A stretch of 60,000 nucleotides of DNA, taken from positions 11,224,001 to 11,284,000 of the forward strand of contig NC_088312.1 in assembly GCF_910592395.1 (NCBI RefSeq), written 5' to 3'. The translations under genes and the position numbers were made by a program. Positions 1-12,000 of this stretch are shown piece after piece (position 1 is the stretch's first letter; the number at the start of each line of letters is the position of its first letter). Below the pieces are notes generated by a model that ran no database searches, had not been told where the DNA came from, and was given only the letters and a program-made list of their open reading frames with translations. The stretch comes from Lineus longissimus (taxonomy: Eukaryota > Nemertea > Pilidiophora > Heteronemertea > Lineidae).

Positions 1-649
1 ATTACTTTCTTGTCGTTCTTACTTTTTCATTTACCAAAACCTTCCTGTCATTCTTACCCCTTATCGTTTCATTTGATTACCCTTTTTACGACCTTCAGGC
101 CACCAAAGCTTTAGGAATAATCCGATGTCGGAAAGGACACGTTTTTAAAATCTGTACATGCCTGCATGGCTATCAAACCTCAGCCTTTTGTAGAGATATT
201 GAAATATCGGCAGTACTGATTTTGCCAATGTCTCAAGTCCACGATGTCCACCTTAGAAACCAATCAGCCAAATGTTGGTCGACCGTAACAGGTTGAGTCT
301 GGGAACATGAGTTCTGGTATGCTCCTTCAATGAATGCTTACGTAAGCTATTGTCAATGCTGACCACTTGACTGAATGGGACACGGTGCTGGACTCGGCCG
401 GCCGTGAAATCATCCGTCCACAGGGAGGGCGGCTGGTGAGGTTGTGGTCAAGGGCTTCTTCTACAACTCCCTGGTCTCGGAGAATCCATTCATCATCATC
501 TTTGTCTTTACACCATCTTGTTAGTATGACATCCTCGCACCTCGTGTCAGTTGCATGCTTCTTCCTCGCCTGCATTACTTAACCGTGTGAAAGGCACAGA
601 AGCTCAGGATACGTCGAATGAACGTCGAAGTCGACGACGTGCGAAGAAG
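1..649. other. No gene recognised
   Basis: Unique-looking, CpG-containing sequence. Short overlapping ORFs on both strands at about 327-582 mirror each other and show no domain or splice context, so I do not call them genes. I see no repeat longer than a few bases here. Confidence 0.5.
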
Positions 650-683
650 CCTATAGCATGAAGCTATAGCTTCATACCTATAG
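650..683. repeat. 18-bp palindrome inside a 7-bp direct repeat
   Basis: Positions 658-675 form a perfect 18-bp palindrome (ATGAAGCTA and its complement). It is bracketed, one base away on each side, by the direct repeat CCTATAG at 650-656 and 677-683. The architecture matches three other palindromes in this window (837, 53622, 55186). A miniature insertion with a target duplication is one reading. The CTATAG at the palindrome centre means a small local duplication is another. Confidence 0.7.
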
Positions 684-829
684 TGATCAGTTGCCATCTA
701 TATTGTGTTCGTCAAGATGAGACGTCTCTCACTGGATGTGTAAAACACTACCCTAAGTCGACAACAACTTGACTTCCGATTTTAAGAAAAAGTAGCCCCG
801 TTAATAGTCAAGGGTAAAACATTGACTTA

Positions 830-869
830 GTTCGCCCTTGGAGGAATTATAATTCCTCCAAGGTTCGCC
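830..869. repeat. 26-bp perfect palindrome flanked by 7-bp direct repeat
   Basis: Positions 837-862 are a perfect 26-bp palindrome (half-site CTTGGAGGAATTA). It is flanked on both sides with no spacer by GTTCGCC at 830-836 and 863-869. Such a direct repeat is what a transposase leaves on insertion, so this may be an element reduced to two fused terminal repeats. The half-site start CTTGGAGGA also occurs inside the SINE-like insertion at 39521. Confidence 0.8.
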
Positions 870-3529
870 GGAAACTTCAAACAACCGTGAACCAAATGAC
901 AGCTTATTAACCCGAGACGTTAGAACAACATGAAACCCGCTAATAGATTAATGAGTGCGACACAATGGGAAGGGGCTTATGTGGGCTCTGAGGACACGGA
1001 CCGTGGCCTCGTGATCCTGGGCGCAATCACCACCTGTCTCTTTTCCGTGGTCGCGAATGACCAGACGACAGCCAATGGAATGCGTCAATGACGTCTCATG
1101 ATGTCATTGGATTTCAAATTGTTTGTGTCATTTCAAATCACCTTGATTTTATTAGCGATTGGTTTCTGTCGTCCACCACTGGTCACTGAGCATTAGTCGC
1201 TGGGCGGTGGGAAGGCCCTGGGGCCATTGGTGCCCTGTCGTCCGTAGGTGTGAAAGTAAATTTAGCCCTTCTTTGCCCTTAGGTGTCTGTGGGGATCCCT
1301 TTCCGTGTATACATACAATAAACTGTATTCCCTTATGATATCTTGGCGCAGTAACGATGTACCACCTTGATGTACCACAGTGATCTTTGACCGAAGGAAT
1401 GTGACAGATGCATTGTAAGTCTGACCGAAAAGGTAGAAGTTACCCCCTTGACAGCGTTGCTTAGAGACACAATGTTTGAATCAATGTAAGCATGTAAGAA
1501 GATATCAATAGAAATACCGTAATTTTACTTCATGACGTACATGTATAACTCAAACTTCAAACATATATAACATAAAGTAGATTTAATCTATACTTGATAA
1601 CACGTTACCATAATAGCGATGGTTTAGACACCCTGGATGTAGGAGAAAGATTAGGACTAGGGTGTGACTAGACTTGGGTGTGACTGTCTTTCTTTTCATT
1701 AGCATGATCAGTGGATCATAGCCTTCCATGTTTGCACGAATGCGTTCATGTAACAAGGACCCATTATCCATTCTGTCAACTGGATGTTGTGGATGGAAAA
1801 GATCAGCCAAAGAACCAATGTGTGGATTGTTTTCATTGCCATCTACGTGGGAGTTAATAATTCAGATACAGCGGACGTATAACACAAAAATCACAGGAGG
1901 AGATTGTAGCCGCAGGAACCCCATATTCACCAAGAGGTGAGGGGGGCAAATGTATGGCCAGAGGGGTACGCGGGTGCCAACGGTGATGAGATACGCAGTT
2001 TTGATGGACTACCTTCGAAGAAAAGCCATATCGCATGTTGGGGGCGTCTTGACAAGGAACTTCGACAAGGAAGCGTCCATAATCACGTCAAACACAAAGC
2101 GTGTTGCACAGCTTGCTTGCGGCTAAATGAACTGCGAGACAGGGCTACAAGCAAGAAACGGATGACATCATATCATTTCACATATCACTGATGTAGTACC
2201 ATCTTGCTTCATGACGTAGATCCATGTTTTCAGGTTTTCATGGCTGATTCACATGCTCCTTCCCTTGCATACCAGATAATTCAAAGGGGTTGTCACACAT
2301 TGTATTATATTGCCATCTTATCCTGTGAGCTATTTCTTTGTGATGCAGGAAAGAAATGGACTTCCCTCTTTCGGTGTGTATACTAGAATAGGGTCCTAAA
2401 CTCCAACCATTGTTACCAAAAGATGTTGGCATCTCTGCCTGGAGAGTGGTGGTCTTGCCTTGCATCTGAATGAGATATTCCACAGAATGCAGACTGGAAT
2501 TCTAACCACCAATGTAGGCTAACATGAATGAATGTTACATTTAATGAATTGATATGTGGAGCACGTACATAATTATTGTGTGTACATTCTAAACGGGATG
2601 TTCCCACATATTCACAGTGAACTCCATCATCATCACAAGAGCAAATTTGACACGATAAATTACTGTTAAAGGCCAGGTCTTTCGTTCACATTTGAAATTG
2701 AAGTTGAATTTGAGATTTTCCAGTTACGTAAGACTAAATGCGATATAAATTTGAACAATGCTGTCGTGTACATTAACATATACATGCCAAGTTTCATCGT
2801 GCTGCATTGATACAGTAATATATATATATATCGTATAAACATTTCTAATTTCCATCTAACCACAATCAGTGCACGAACGAAAACTCTCCCTTTAATAAAG
2901 TGTAGTGTCAGATGGATGACATATTATCATCCTATATATGCAAGTGACGCTGTATTACCATTTCCGTCTGATGAGCATGAAACGTCCGGAAGGGTTAGGC
3001 CCTTGTCATGGTATCGCTGGAATGACAAGCCTTCCGGCGACGATGGTCCAGGTAGCCCTATTCCTCGGTTAACTGTCCAGTAACGAATTTGACAATTTGA
3101 AGCATTTCATTCTGGTCCATTGGACCAACATACAGGAACGCCTTCTGCGCATAATATCAAGGAGCCTTGGCAACGACACCTCTATATCATGTCGATGGTT
3201 ACACTTCAAAGTACCGGATTAAAGCTCTTAGCTTCTATTTGTCATGGCGCCAGTACCAAGGCCAAATGCTGTATCGTACTCAACTATCGCACGCTGCTTT
3301 AAGACTTTAGCACATTCATGCAAGTCAATGAATCATTGTGATAAAAAATGGGTTGAAGATGAAGCAAAATGTTGAAATGAAAACGTTGATGTTAAGAGTC
3401 AGCAAGTGTCGCGTGGTCTGGGGAGCAATCATACACAAGTTCGACTGCAGAGACCAGAATTCCGTGATTCCCGACTTGTTTTACCCGCAGCACCCTGGCC
3501 CTTCGAATCCGGGGCAATAGCTTTTTTTT
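870..3529. other. No gene recognised
   Basis: About 2.7 kb in which I see no convincing coding region, RNA gene or mobile element. The only simple feature is a short AT run near 2820-2832. The small ORFs here overlap on opposite strands and carry no recognisable motifs. Confidence 0.5.
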
Positions 3530-3542
3530 GGGGGGGGGGGGG
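3522..3542. repeat. Homopolymer tract T8-G13
   Basis: Eight T are followed by thirteen G at 3530-3542. Long G runs recur in this window at 40270 and 48847, with C runs at 40485 and 50436. The exact length is likely to be polymorphic or mis-sequenced. Confidence 0.9.
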
Positions 3543-3575
3543 CATTTTGCCCTGCAGATTATTGCCTGTTTTCAG

Positions 3576-3621
3576 ACTGGCGGAGGACAAAAGGGTTGTT
3601 TTGCCCCAACTAAAATACTAG
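3576..3621 (+). other. Candidate short exon, 46 nt
   Basis: A pyrimidine-rich acceptor (attgcctgttttcag) ends at 3575, and a near-consensus donor (ACTAG then gtaaggg) follows 3621. One frame is open across the segment and reads about 15 residues rich in Gly, Lys and Thr, with phase 0 entry and phase 1 exit. Open frames of this length are common by chance, so the support is the pair of splice sites only. No neighbouring exon was found. Confidence 0.18.
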
Positions 3622-4032
3622 GTAAGGGCCTGCAGTCCGCATCTTGACTCCCAAGCCGTCGAATCCAAGTCATGTCTCTGATGGTACGTGCCACTGTTAC
3701 GTTATGGAGGTGGAGGGAAACTCTAGACCCTCTGATGTTTGCGCCAGGGAATCAGTTATCAACTTGGGATTGTCACCCATTGTCATCGCATCCTGCTCCT
3801 GTTAACTGTAAAAACATGCAGGGATTGTAACGCATCTAAATAAATTGGGAGGATTTCAGCAGATAAAGATGAATCTCGTAATAACATTAGGGTGAGATAA
3901 CCTGAAGAATTTCCAACATCCTCCATTTATTTACTTTCAATTCTTGTGTTCATTTACGTAATGTCTTTGATTTCGGCATAAGTTATCCGTAGGTGGCATT
4001 GCTAAATTGGTCTGATGTTGGAATGGTACAGG

Positions 4033-4260
4033 ATCTCGGTGAAAAAAGAAGAAATCGTAAGATAGGAAAATATTTGACATTATCATAAATTGGCCGGAGT
4101 TTTCCTTCTTTCTGTGTCCAGTAACTCACAGCAGAGAAGAGAATGAATCTCGGTGAAAAAAGAAGAAATCTTAAGATAGGAAAATATTTGACATTATCAT
4201 AAATTGGCCGGAGTTTTCCTTCTTTCTGTGTCCAGTAACTCACAGCAGAGAAAAGAATGA
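4033..4260. repeat. Tandem duplication, 2 x 114 bp
   Basis: The segment beginning ATCTCGGTGAAAAAAGAAG at 4033 is repeated immediately at 4147. Only about two substitutions separate the copies. The period of 114 is a multiple of three, so the minus-strand ORF crossing it (3983-4273, 96 codons) stays open and contains two 38-residue repeats. The near identity points to a recent event. The ORF itself has no other support as a gene. Confidence 0.9.
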
Positions 4261-6945
4261 AATCATTGATCAAAGCAAATAATCCAAAGAAACCGAGAAT
4301 TTCTATACTGTTTGGTGAAAACGATTTTTTTACAACTGCAATGATAGGGCCTTAGCTGTGGACGCACATATCGTCATCACGTCGAATATTCGTTCTGTCG
4401 CCCCTCCTTCTTGGTGCAACATGTTGTGTAAATGTATCCGCGAATAAACTAAACTATAGGCCTATCCGCAATCAGTTTTTTAACCTCTTTCTTCTACCGT
4501 ACTTCTTTGTAAACTGTGGCCTTTTTGTGTTATTTTAGAGCAAAATCGGCATCTGCCCATGAAAAGGACCCATAGAACTCCTCAAAAAACCCTTATCACG
4601 GAGCAGTGATTTTTTTCTATTTTTTGCACTTCAAGGGAAGCAACACAATGCAGGGCCCCGCTTATCAAGGGTCCGTGGTTAGGCTACTGGGTGCAATGTG
4701 GTTGAGTATGACAGCCCAAGACCGCACCCCCTCAAAAACTTCTAACCTTGCATCGAGTTACCTAAGATTGTATTTGACAAGGGCATTGCTATAGCTGCTT
4801 TTTGCAAACACGAGGAAGTGAATGCAAGCTTTTTATAGATTTGCGGGAAAGGGAGCCAACTGTTAAAAACCTAACCAAATTCATTCAGTTTTAAAAGACA
4901 AAATGTAATTTTCTGATATGTATCCCTCTATCAGATCTTTTCGTGAATTAGTCTTTTGCAACTCGATTGATGAAAAGGCTGTCAATTATGGACTGAACCT
5001 TTTGCCAATTGCAGCTAAGTTCCTAGACTTGCAGATCATTAACTTATTTATACATCGTGATGATGAGACGAACAACGTGCACTACTGGCACTGCCAGGTT
5101 AAATCACTTCATTTCGAAAAGGCAGCAATATGTCACTGTCTTGAAGCCCTTCTCAAAGACAACCCAACGACAGGTTCCCACGTCCCTTAACTTCTCAAGA
5201 GCAACAAGAGGGCACAACAAGTGGACTGACCGCACAGCGCGCATTCCGTCTCACCCACTACCTTATGCCGAATTACGGCTCCCCCCGCAAACGCCTCGCG
5301 AAAATCCTTCATTTTTCCGCTTGCTTCCTGACCTTTGACAAAGTTACGCTTGGGAGATCTTTTTTAGAATCTCAAACAGACGATGGAGGAGATTTCGGCG
5401 CCGAATACAAACCATAAAGTGTTGTTTTACTCCCGGTTCCGCGGTGATGTAACAAGGGAGAAAAACGTCCACTGAGATTTTTGCGATGTGTCAGAATGAT
5501 TAAGACAAGATAGTCCCGTAATGAGATCTCATGAATGGCTGGAGATCTCGCAGAGAGACAGGGGAGATAGGATGTCAAAATAGTTGGGACAAGATAGGGA
5601 CGCATCTTGATTGGAATCTTAAAGGGCCGAACGAGCTTGAAACCTAGCGGATGCGAAGGTGCCATTGCGCACGTCATGTCACGGCTGAGTCATAACTCGG
5701 GTGAAGAAAGTCAAAGTGATATTATCTTGCGACTGAAGTTTCGGGAGAGAGCGATTTTTCTTTGCGTTTACACCATTAGAAGTATATTTAGGACGACGGA
5801 ACTTGACCATTTCTTTTGGTGTGCGGGCTCAACAAGATCAGAGATAGAGGTGTGTCTTGGGAAGTGATTTGATAAGGAACTGACAATGCTCATCAATCTG
5901 AGGTAAATGCATTGAAATCAGAACCACTTTGGGGTCGGATTCAACTCCAGCGGGAAACCGTCGTGGCTTACCGCTTATACCGGCTTTGTGGTCAGTTACA
6001 ATTGCAAAGCCAATAACTTATACATCGAAATTAATCCAGCTCCTATGAAAACCGCGGTTTCAACTTGATGCATGGTAGACGCCATTTGCCACTTTCCTCA
6101 AGCAGAAATCAAGTAGGACCTCCTGTCAGGTGACTTGTTTTGACCAATCAAAGCCCCCGTATGTGATCACGGCCATGCTGTCTGTGCCCAACAAGCATAA
6201 TAGCTCTCTTCTGGAGTGGTCAATACCTGTCAGCTTGAGGAAAGTGGCACATAGGTACTATGCAACATTATGAGGGCACAAATAAGTCTGACCTTGCAGA
6301 GGGAAATTGTTGCCGATGACCGAGCAGAAGGTACTGGATGACCCTTTTTGGCCACTCCCCGCATGACGTGTTTGTTTCAACACAGTTTTCATTAAACATG
6401 CTCTGGCATGCACATGCAATGATGCAATGACCTCGCCCAGTGCGCGCCCGTCGTGACGTCATATGCGTCTAAATGTTTACCAAAAAGTGTCAACAAGTTG
6501 TCGGTGCAAATGTTTGATATCATTTATCCTCATCCTCGGATGACGTGAACAGGAAGGACCCTTGCCATTGGGACATTGCCTCATCGGAGCATTGTTTTTT
6601 TAGTTTTATTGCCAATACGTTTTTTGGCCAAAATATATTTTTAACTTGAATATCAAAGCTTTTTCTTCCGAATTGTGGGAAGCGGAAGTGAGAGGAGACA
6701 GAGGTAAAAAACGTAATAAGTGATTGTGACGCAATGCTCGTCAAAGATGTGACCCGATCACGTGATTTTAGACCCTTCCTTACCAAAAAACTCCGGTCCC
6801 TTTATCTACTTTTTGTTTATGTCCCTGTGTTGTTGCCTATTTTTAGTAAAGGAGACAGGAGTCATGAAGATGAGGCCTGGACCCTTCTTTGTAATCATTT
6901 ACCAAATTATCCTTATTTTTAGCCCTTTTATTCCTTGACCTGCAT
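4261..6945. other. No gene recognised
   Basis: Unique CpG-rich sequence. I see a CCAAT motif in both-strand context near 6143-6151 (gaccaatca) and no other structured feature. The ORFs here are short and unsupported. Confidence 0.45.
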
Positions 6946-6953
6946 TTTGGCGC
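6946..6953 (+). promoter_or_regulatory. E2F-type site
   Basis: TTTGGCGC matches the E2F consensus TTTSSCGC. It lies about 830 bp upstream of the denser motif cluster at 7758-7824, which suggests a regulatory neighbourhood. A single 8-bp match is weak on its own. Confidence 0.3.
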
Positions 6954-7757
6954 GTAAAGCTTTCAGAGCCCTTTACAGACTATCAAACAAGTGCTCCCAC
7001 TTGGTTGCCGAATAGAAGTGATCTGAAGGAACTAGAGGCCTATCGGCCAAGGCGGGAGCTTCGTTGCTGAGAGGGAGAGCATTAGATACTCCAGAACCTC
7101 AAATGCATGCAAAAATGGTATGATGAAATGTGAGTGTATATTAAAAAAAGGGCTGGCTGGACTGTAGACTGATTGGTAGGCCTATATAATGATATCCTTT
7201 ACCTAGTACGTGTATATTATTTGGGATGACTGAAAAATCCTTAGCCGTGGAATAAATGATGACTGCCACTAGGCATTTCAGGGTTGGACTCGTAAAGCTC
7301 ATTTATCCCAAAGAAACAAGCCATATGCCTACCTGTGGCATGGTTCAGTGCCATCATCGGGTTCTCTGAGGCTTACAAACCAAACTTTTGAACACCCCAT
7401 GAAACATTTTCTTGAAATAAAGTTTTTTTTGCTCGTTAAGAAGATAATGTGGTAATTCTCAATCAACTCTTCAAAAGATTGCAAATGAAGAATGTCAATT
7501 AACCATATTTTCAGCGCAATTCCGCGAAAACCATATGGGAAGCGGAGCATCTTTCGCCATCAAAGGAAGAATGGTGATGCAACGACATTTGTTGGTGTTG
7601 ACCGAAAAGAACTGATAGCAGAATGGACTTGCGTAAAACATTTTGCTTTCTACTGTTTTGGGACTATTTTCAGATTTTACATTCATGGGGGAGGTCTTTC
7701 TGTTTTCTTTGTGAATGGCCAAAGTGAAAAGCTGCAGCAGGTATATTTGGTCCGCTA

Positions 7758-7824
7758 ATTGGTCGCCTTAGTTTTGGCGCGAGATCCGAATATTCCGCGC
7801 CAAATTTCGTCGTCAACGACCAAT
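7758..7824. promoter_or_regulatory. Promoter-like cluster: paired CCAAT and E2F motifs
   Basis: A nested inverted arrangement holds four motifs. ATTGGTCG lies at 7758-7765 and its complement CGACCAAT at 7817-7824; these are CCAAT boxes, and the right one reads CCAATCA. Inside them TTGGCGCG at 7774-7781 faces CGCGCCAA at 7796-7803; both extend to the E2F consensus TTTGGCGC. NF-Y with E2F sites is the usual arrangement in promoters of cell-cycle genes. The cluster ends 54 bases before a start codon at 7879. The symmetry would allow firing in either direction. Confidence 0.5.
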
Positions 7825-7878
7825 CAGATTTTCGATGAGCAAAAAAGCGCGGGGGAGTATTTTTTATGAGCTGCAAAA

Positions 7879-7992
7879 ATGTCTTTGTCCGAAACTATCT
7901 GGAGCCAGTTTCATGAAAAAGTGTCCAAAATCAGCAATTGGCCTTTTTTTGAAAACTGGTTGCTGAGGATGGGGAGATCAGAGGAGGACTGA
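7879..7992 (+). CDS. Candidate 37-codon ORF or first coding exon
   Basis: The ATG at 7879 opens a 37-codon frame ending in TGA at 7990. The product has an N-terminal segment beginning MSLSETIW, a basic stretch (HEKVSK), then an aromatic run containing NWPFFENW, and an acidic end. It starts 54 bases after the CCAAT/E2F cluster, so it is well placed to be the first coding exon of a gene driven from there. No strong donor lies inside it; AACTG followed by gttgct near 7957 is the best candidate. The WPF after a basic segment faintly recalls the start of a BIR repeat, but no zinc ligands are present and I do not assign that family. No later exon was identified. Confidence 0.3.
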   Translation: MSLSETIWSQFHEKVSKISNWPFFENWLLRMGRSEED

Positions 7993-9049
7993 GGCACTAG
8001 CTGGTTCTTTATCATACCTCGCATTTGCAAAAGCAAAACATAGTTTTGCCCGACTGGAAGGCAATGTAACTAGCGAGGACAAGTCAATGTTACACCATCT
8101 GGAACTAGTGTACAGGCCTAACTAGAATTTCCATTTTATCAAAAAAAGTTCTCGGCCGCTTCTTCCACAAGTCAAGAAAAATGTGAATGAAAGCGGTCGG
8201 CCAGGAGAGGGAGCACAGTCATTGATAAAAACAAATTCATTCAGAAAAATCAGCTCATTTTCGCTCTGTCCACTCACGCTGGAGCGCTTTACCGAGTCTT
8301 TCATGTGTGAGGCGCGACACCCGAGGCATCGACTTGCGATTTCCCGCCCTTGGTGTTAAAACAACAATGGCTGCCCAGCTTCCTTGACCACCGCCACCCG
8401 GGAGAAGCAGAGATTTTTTTAGAAGGACAATGTACCTGTTGGCCTGTCATCCAAATCCTGCCCATTGAGGTTACGCCATATAAAATAACACAGGTAGTTA
8501 ACTCCTGGTCCGACACGGTTTCATCCAGAGTCATTTTTCTCCGTGAAAAACATTACGTAAGTTTGCTGAGGGTCGAGTGTGTGTTTTCTATGCTAATTGA
8601 CGGTTTTCGACTGGAAGATCTCATTCTTCATTCAAATGTCTGCCATTTGCCGCATGCTTGCCCAGGCCACCATTAAGTAATCTCTCTGCCCATCCCGCCG
8701 GGGAGAATGTCTCCTAATATAGCACCAAGGCAATTAGACCTGGGTTCTTACAAATAACGAAAAATATCAACGAACGGTGACGAAAATCCCGGCTTTGCGC
8801 TCCTCGGACAATCTGAGGAGTTTTACAGCTAGCGTAACAAGCTAATCAGGGAGCTAATGGTATTGTTTGGCGTGACAATCAAGGGGAGAAATCATCAAAG
8901 AAATGGCGGACATCCGGGTCTCCAGCATGCTAAATATAACTCAGATTGCATTCAATCAAAGCGATTATTGTTTAATTGGATTTCAGATCACATGACATTT
9001 GGAAATCGAAATATCTGAGATCTGGGTCGATGCGGTCGTCTTTTGACAT
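7993..9049. other. No gene recognised
   Basis: About 1 kb downstream of the candidate first exon. ORFs at 8301-8534 (minus) and 8350-8676 (plus) overlap and look like shadows of each other. I see no repeat or RNA gene. Confidence 0.4.
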
Positions 9050-9061
9050 TTTCGCGCCAAA
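9050..9061. promoter_or_regulatory. Back-to-back E2F-type site
   Basis: The segment reads TTTCGCGCCAAA, which satisfies the E2F consensus on both strands. It lies about 1.2 kb downstream of the paired sites at 7774-7803. Functional relevance is inferred only from the motif. Confidence 0.35.
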
Positions 9062-12000
9062 AGTCTAGGGTGTTTCTTATAATAGCACCAATGTCGTCTG
9101 CTGCAGCAATGCAACAACAATGAAACAAAGCACAGTCAAAATTCTCAGAGACACGTCCCACGCAAAAGTGTTACTAAATTTAGAAATAAAAAATGCGGAA
9201 AACAAAAATGTTGGCATAGAAAGATGCGCTTCCTTTGGTGTTTTGACTGTCACTTTCATTACGTCACTGAGAAGCATTACAAATTGCAAGTCCTTTTCTT
9301 TAATTCGGTTGGGTTTGTAGCATGCAAGGTTTGAGACCCCCATCCGCCTTTGAAGCGGTCACGATCAGCAGTGGCTTGAGCTCGTTTGGCAAGCATAAAC
9401 ATTAGACGCCCTCCCGAGCTGAGGACCCGTTTTGTGGTCTTCTTCTTCAAAATACCCGACCGCGTCTTGTGTTGACTTCGACCCACAGCCCCCTTCGACG
9501 AAACAGCTTCGGACTTCCTTTTTTCGTTGCCTTTGCTATCGCTTGCAACATCGAACGAGGATTATACATATAACCTTATTATATGGTATTTTGCTCGTTT
9601 TTGGTCATGGTTTGTTCGATTCCGGCAAAGTATACTTCATTTCGAAGTTTTAGATGAAACATAACATTTTATTCAACTACATGTATACTACACATATATT
9701 TTCTGTGTGAAATCGACAATGTCTGAATGCCTTTTCTCCCTACTCAAGTTATTCTTTCTACCAATGTTAACAGCAAAAGCGCTAAAATGCCAAAACAGGC
9801 AATTTTTCCGAGTGTTTGTTTAAGCTGATGTCCTTCCAGCTTCTCATGGGTAAACAGATTTTAAAGGCACCCTTAGCAGAAGAGGAGTGTCCTTCATGCT
9901 AAAAACGAAAATTAACAAAATTCAATTCCCACTTAATTTGTAATCCCTGGCGTCTAACCACACTTGAGTCTCAAGCCAGCGCAACATTTTTCCTTGACCG
10001 CCCCATCGAGCTGATGGTGTTGGTATTGTTAGTGACAAGTAGACCTCAATGCCACCATCAGGGTGTCGGAGGCGGCAGCCAACAGCCAAAAATGCGTTAC
10101 CCGGCGTTGCGTGGTGCTTACGTAACGTTGCCTCTTTACCATTATGGTTAGTGTGTTTGCAAAGCGGCGTTTTTCCTCCATTGGGCGTCTCCCTATGGGT
10201 GACAGATTGCTGCATTATCAGTGGAAGAAACGAGCATTACTGAGAGTAAAAGTCCCTTCGGCTCGTCATCCGCAGTGTTGCGACCAGCCTGCTTAGTTTG
10301 TTCACGAGGGAGATAAAAAAGCAATGGTATAAGGGACTTAAACTTTTAAATTTCGTTAAGCTTTCTAACCAGAAGGTTGAACTCAATTCTCAGCTAGGCG
10401 TGCTGGAATCAAGTGAAGAAGGCACTATATAGTATGTATCGGAGAATGTGACGAAGAATGGCTTAGAAACGTGGTGGAGTTAATAATGTGGTCTTCAACA
10501 CTTGGTCTTATCGATGATCCATGGCAAACACCATCTCCTATATTACAAAAGGTACAATTTTTGGAGCCAAACGTTACTGAAATCTGAAATGGAGAGACAC
10601 TTTACCAGACTCAGAAAACGTCTGGGTCAGTTTCGCATTTAGGAGATAATTATTTTTTAGATTATCCCCATAAACACTTTTAACAGCCGATATGTGGTAT
10701 CGCGACACAACATCCTGTGTCGAAGTTGCTGATGATGGGCGGCTGTCTTCAATCGTATCTGCAGCCCGGTTACCATGCACCCAGAGCTGCAACTCGCTCG
10801 GGGACAAACGAGACTCATCTTCGCTAGTGAAATATTGGTCGAAAAAAATAGTATTTGGTTTGCAATGTTCTGGTTTGCCACGAGAATGAGTGATGCGAGC
10901 GTGTTCATTGTCTGTTAGAGTGCCATGTGATAAAGAAAATAGTTTTGTTAGTTTTTAATAGAAAAGTGTGTTGGAATTTACAATATGGTCAGAGAAGATA
11001 GGATGAACCAGCAAGGTTTTTATTGGAAATGGATGTTTTTTTCCCGATCACATGCAGATTACCAGTCCACCGTTTTTTCTCTTTGTCCATTTTCCCGCAA
11101 TCGCGTCACTAAAAAAAGTCTCAGAGGGAAAAGGCCAACTACTCGAGCTGTTCTATTGTTACGTGCTTGATGAGACACACAGCCTCTTACAAGCATGACA
11201 AGTCCAATACACACAGTGTTGTCTTCGTCCCAACCTTAATGGTCAAGACCCGTTTTTCTGGCGCTTTTCCCTTTTATGCTTTTTGGGAGGAAGCGATGCC
11301 TTCGATTCCCATTTGCAAAAGTCTTTAAAAGGGTTAACCGGACCTGTTTGTGTCAAATTGTAATCGACTGGCTTTCTCTTGAGTCGAGTTGGATCCAGAA
11401 AGTACATTATCACCGTGTCATTCTCTGCAGACAACTGCGCACATCTGCACCGCGTTCATGACGTCACGACTAATGCTCCGACACCCGAAACTACTGTAAA
11501 ACCGGGATATACTAATCAAATGTTCAAGTTTGTATTGTTCTCAGTAACCTCAATGAGATCTTTGTCATACTCATTGCAAAGGAATTTATTGTAAAAAACT
11601 GCCGAATAATACCTATAATCTAGAATCTTGCTTTTGGATCAAAGCGGTATACGCGTGGGCCCGGGGTTCAGTGCGGGTTGGGCGGGTGAGGCAGGTGCCG
11701 CTAAAACCTCAGGCGTTGTCAGGTGGTTTTCCACCCAGCAGCCCTCGCTGGGAAATTTCAATGGAAAAACCTGTTGTATTCATTGGTCGCGTTCCTTTAC
11801 ATCAGACACGTTGATTTCAAGTGCTTTGATAAGTATGAGAGAGTTTGATGATAGTATATAGGGCGGTGAGGCTGGTACGTGCATGAACAATGGCCACGTG
11901 TGGAGTGTCACTTTAGGGCATCTGTGTCAGTCGTCAGGGGATCCAACCCCTCCCTCTGGAAAACTCTGAATTATATACAGTGGAACCTTTCTCAGCGGAC

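Noticed and set aside
3485-3520. tRNA-like T arm (TTCGAATCC)
   Set aside because: The base before the TTCGAAT loop is C and not G, and no A box or stem pairing was found.
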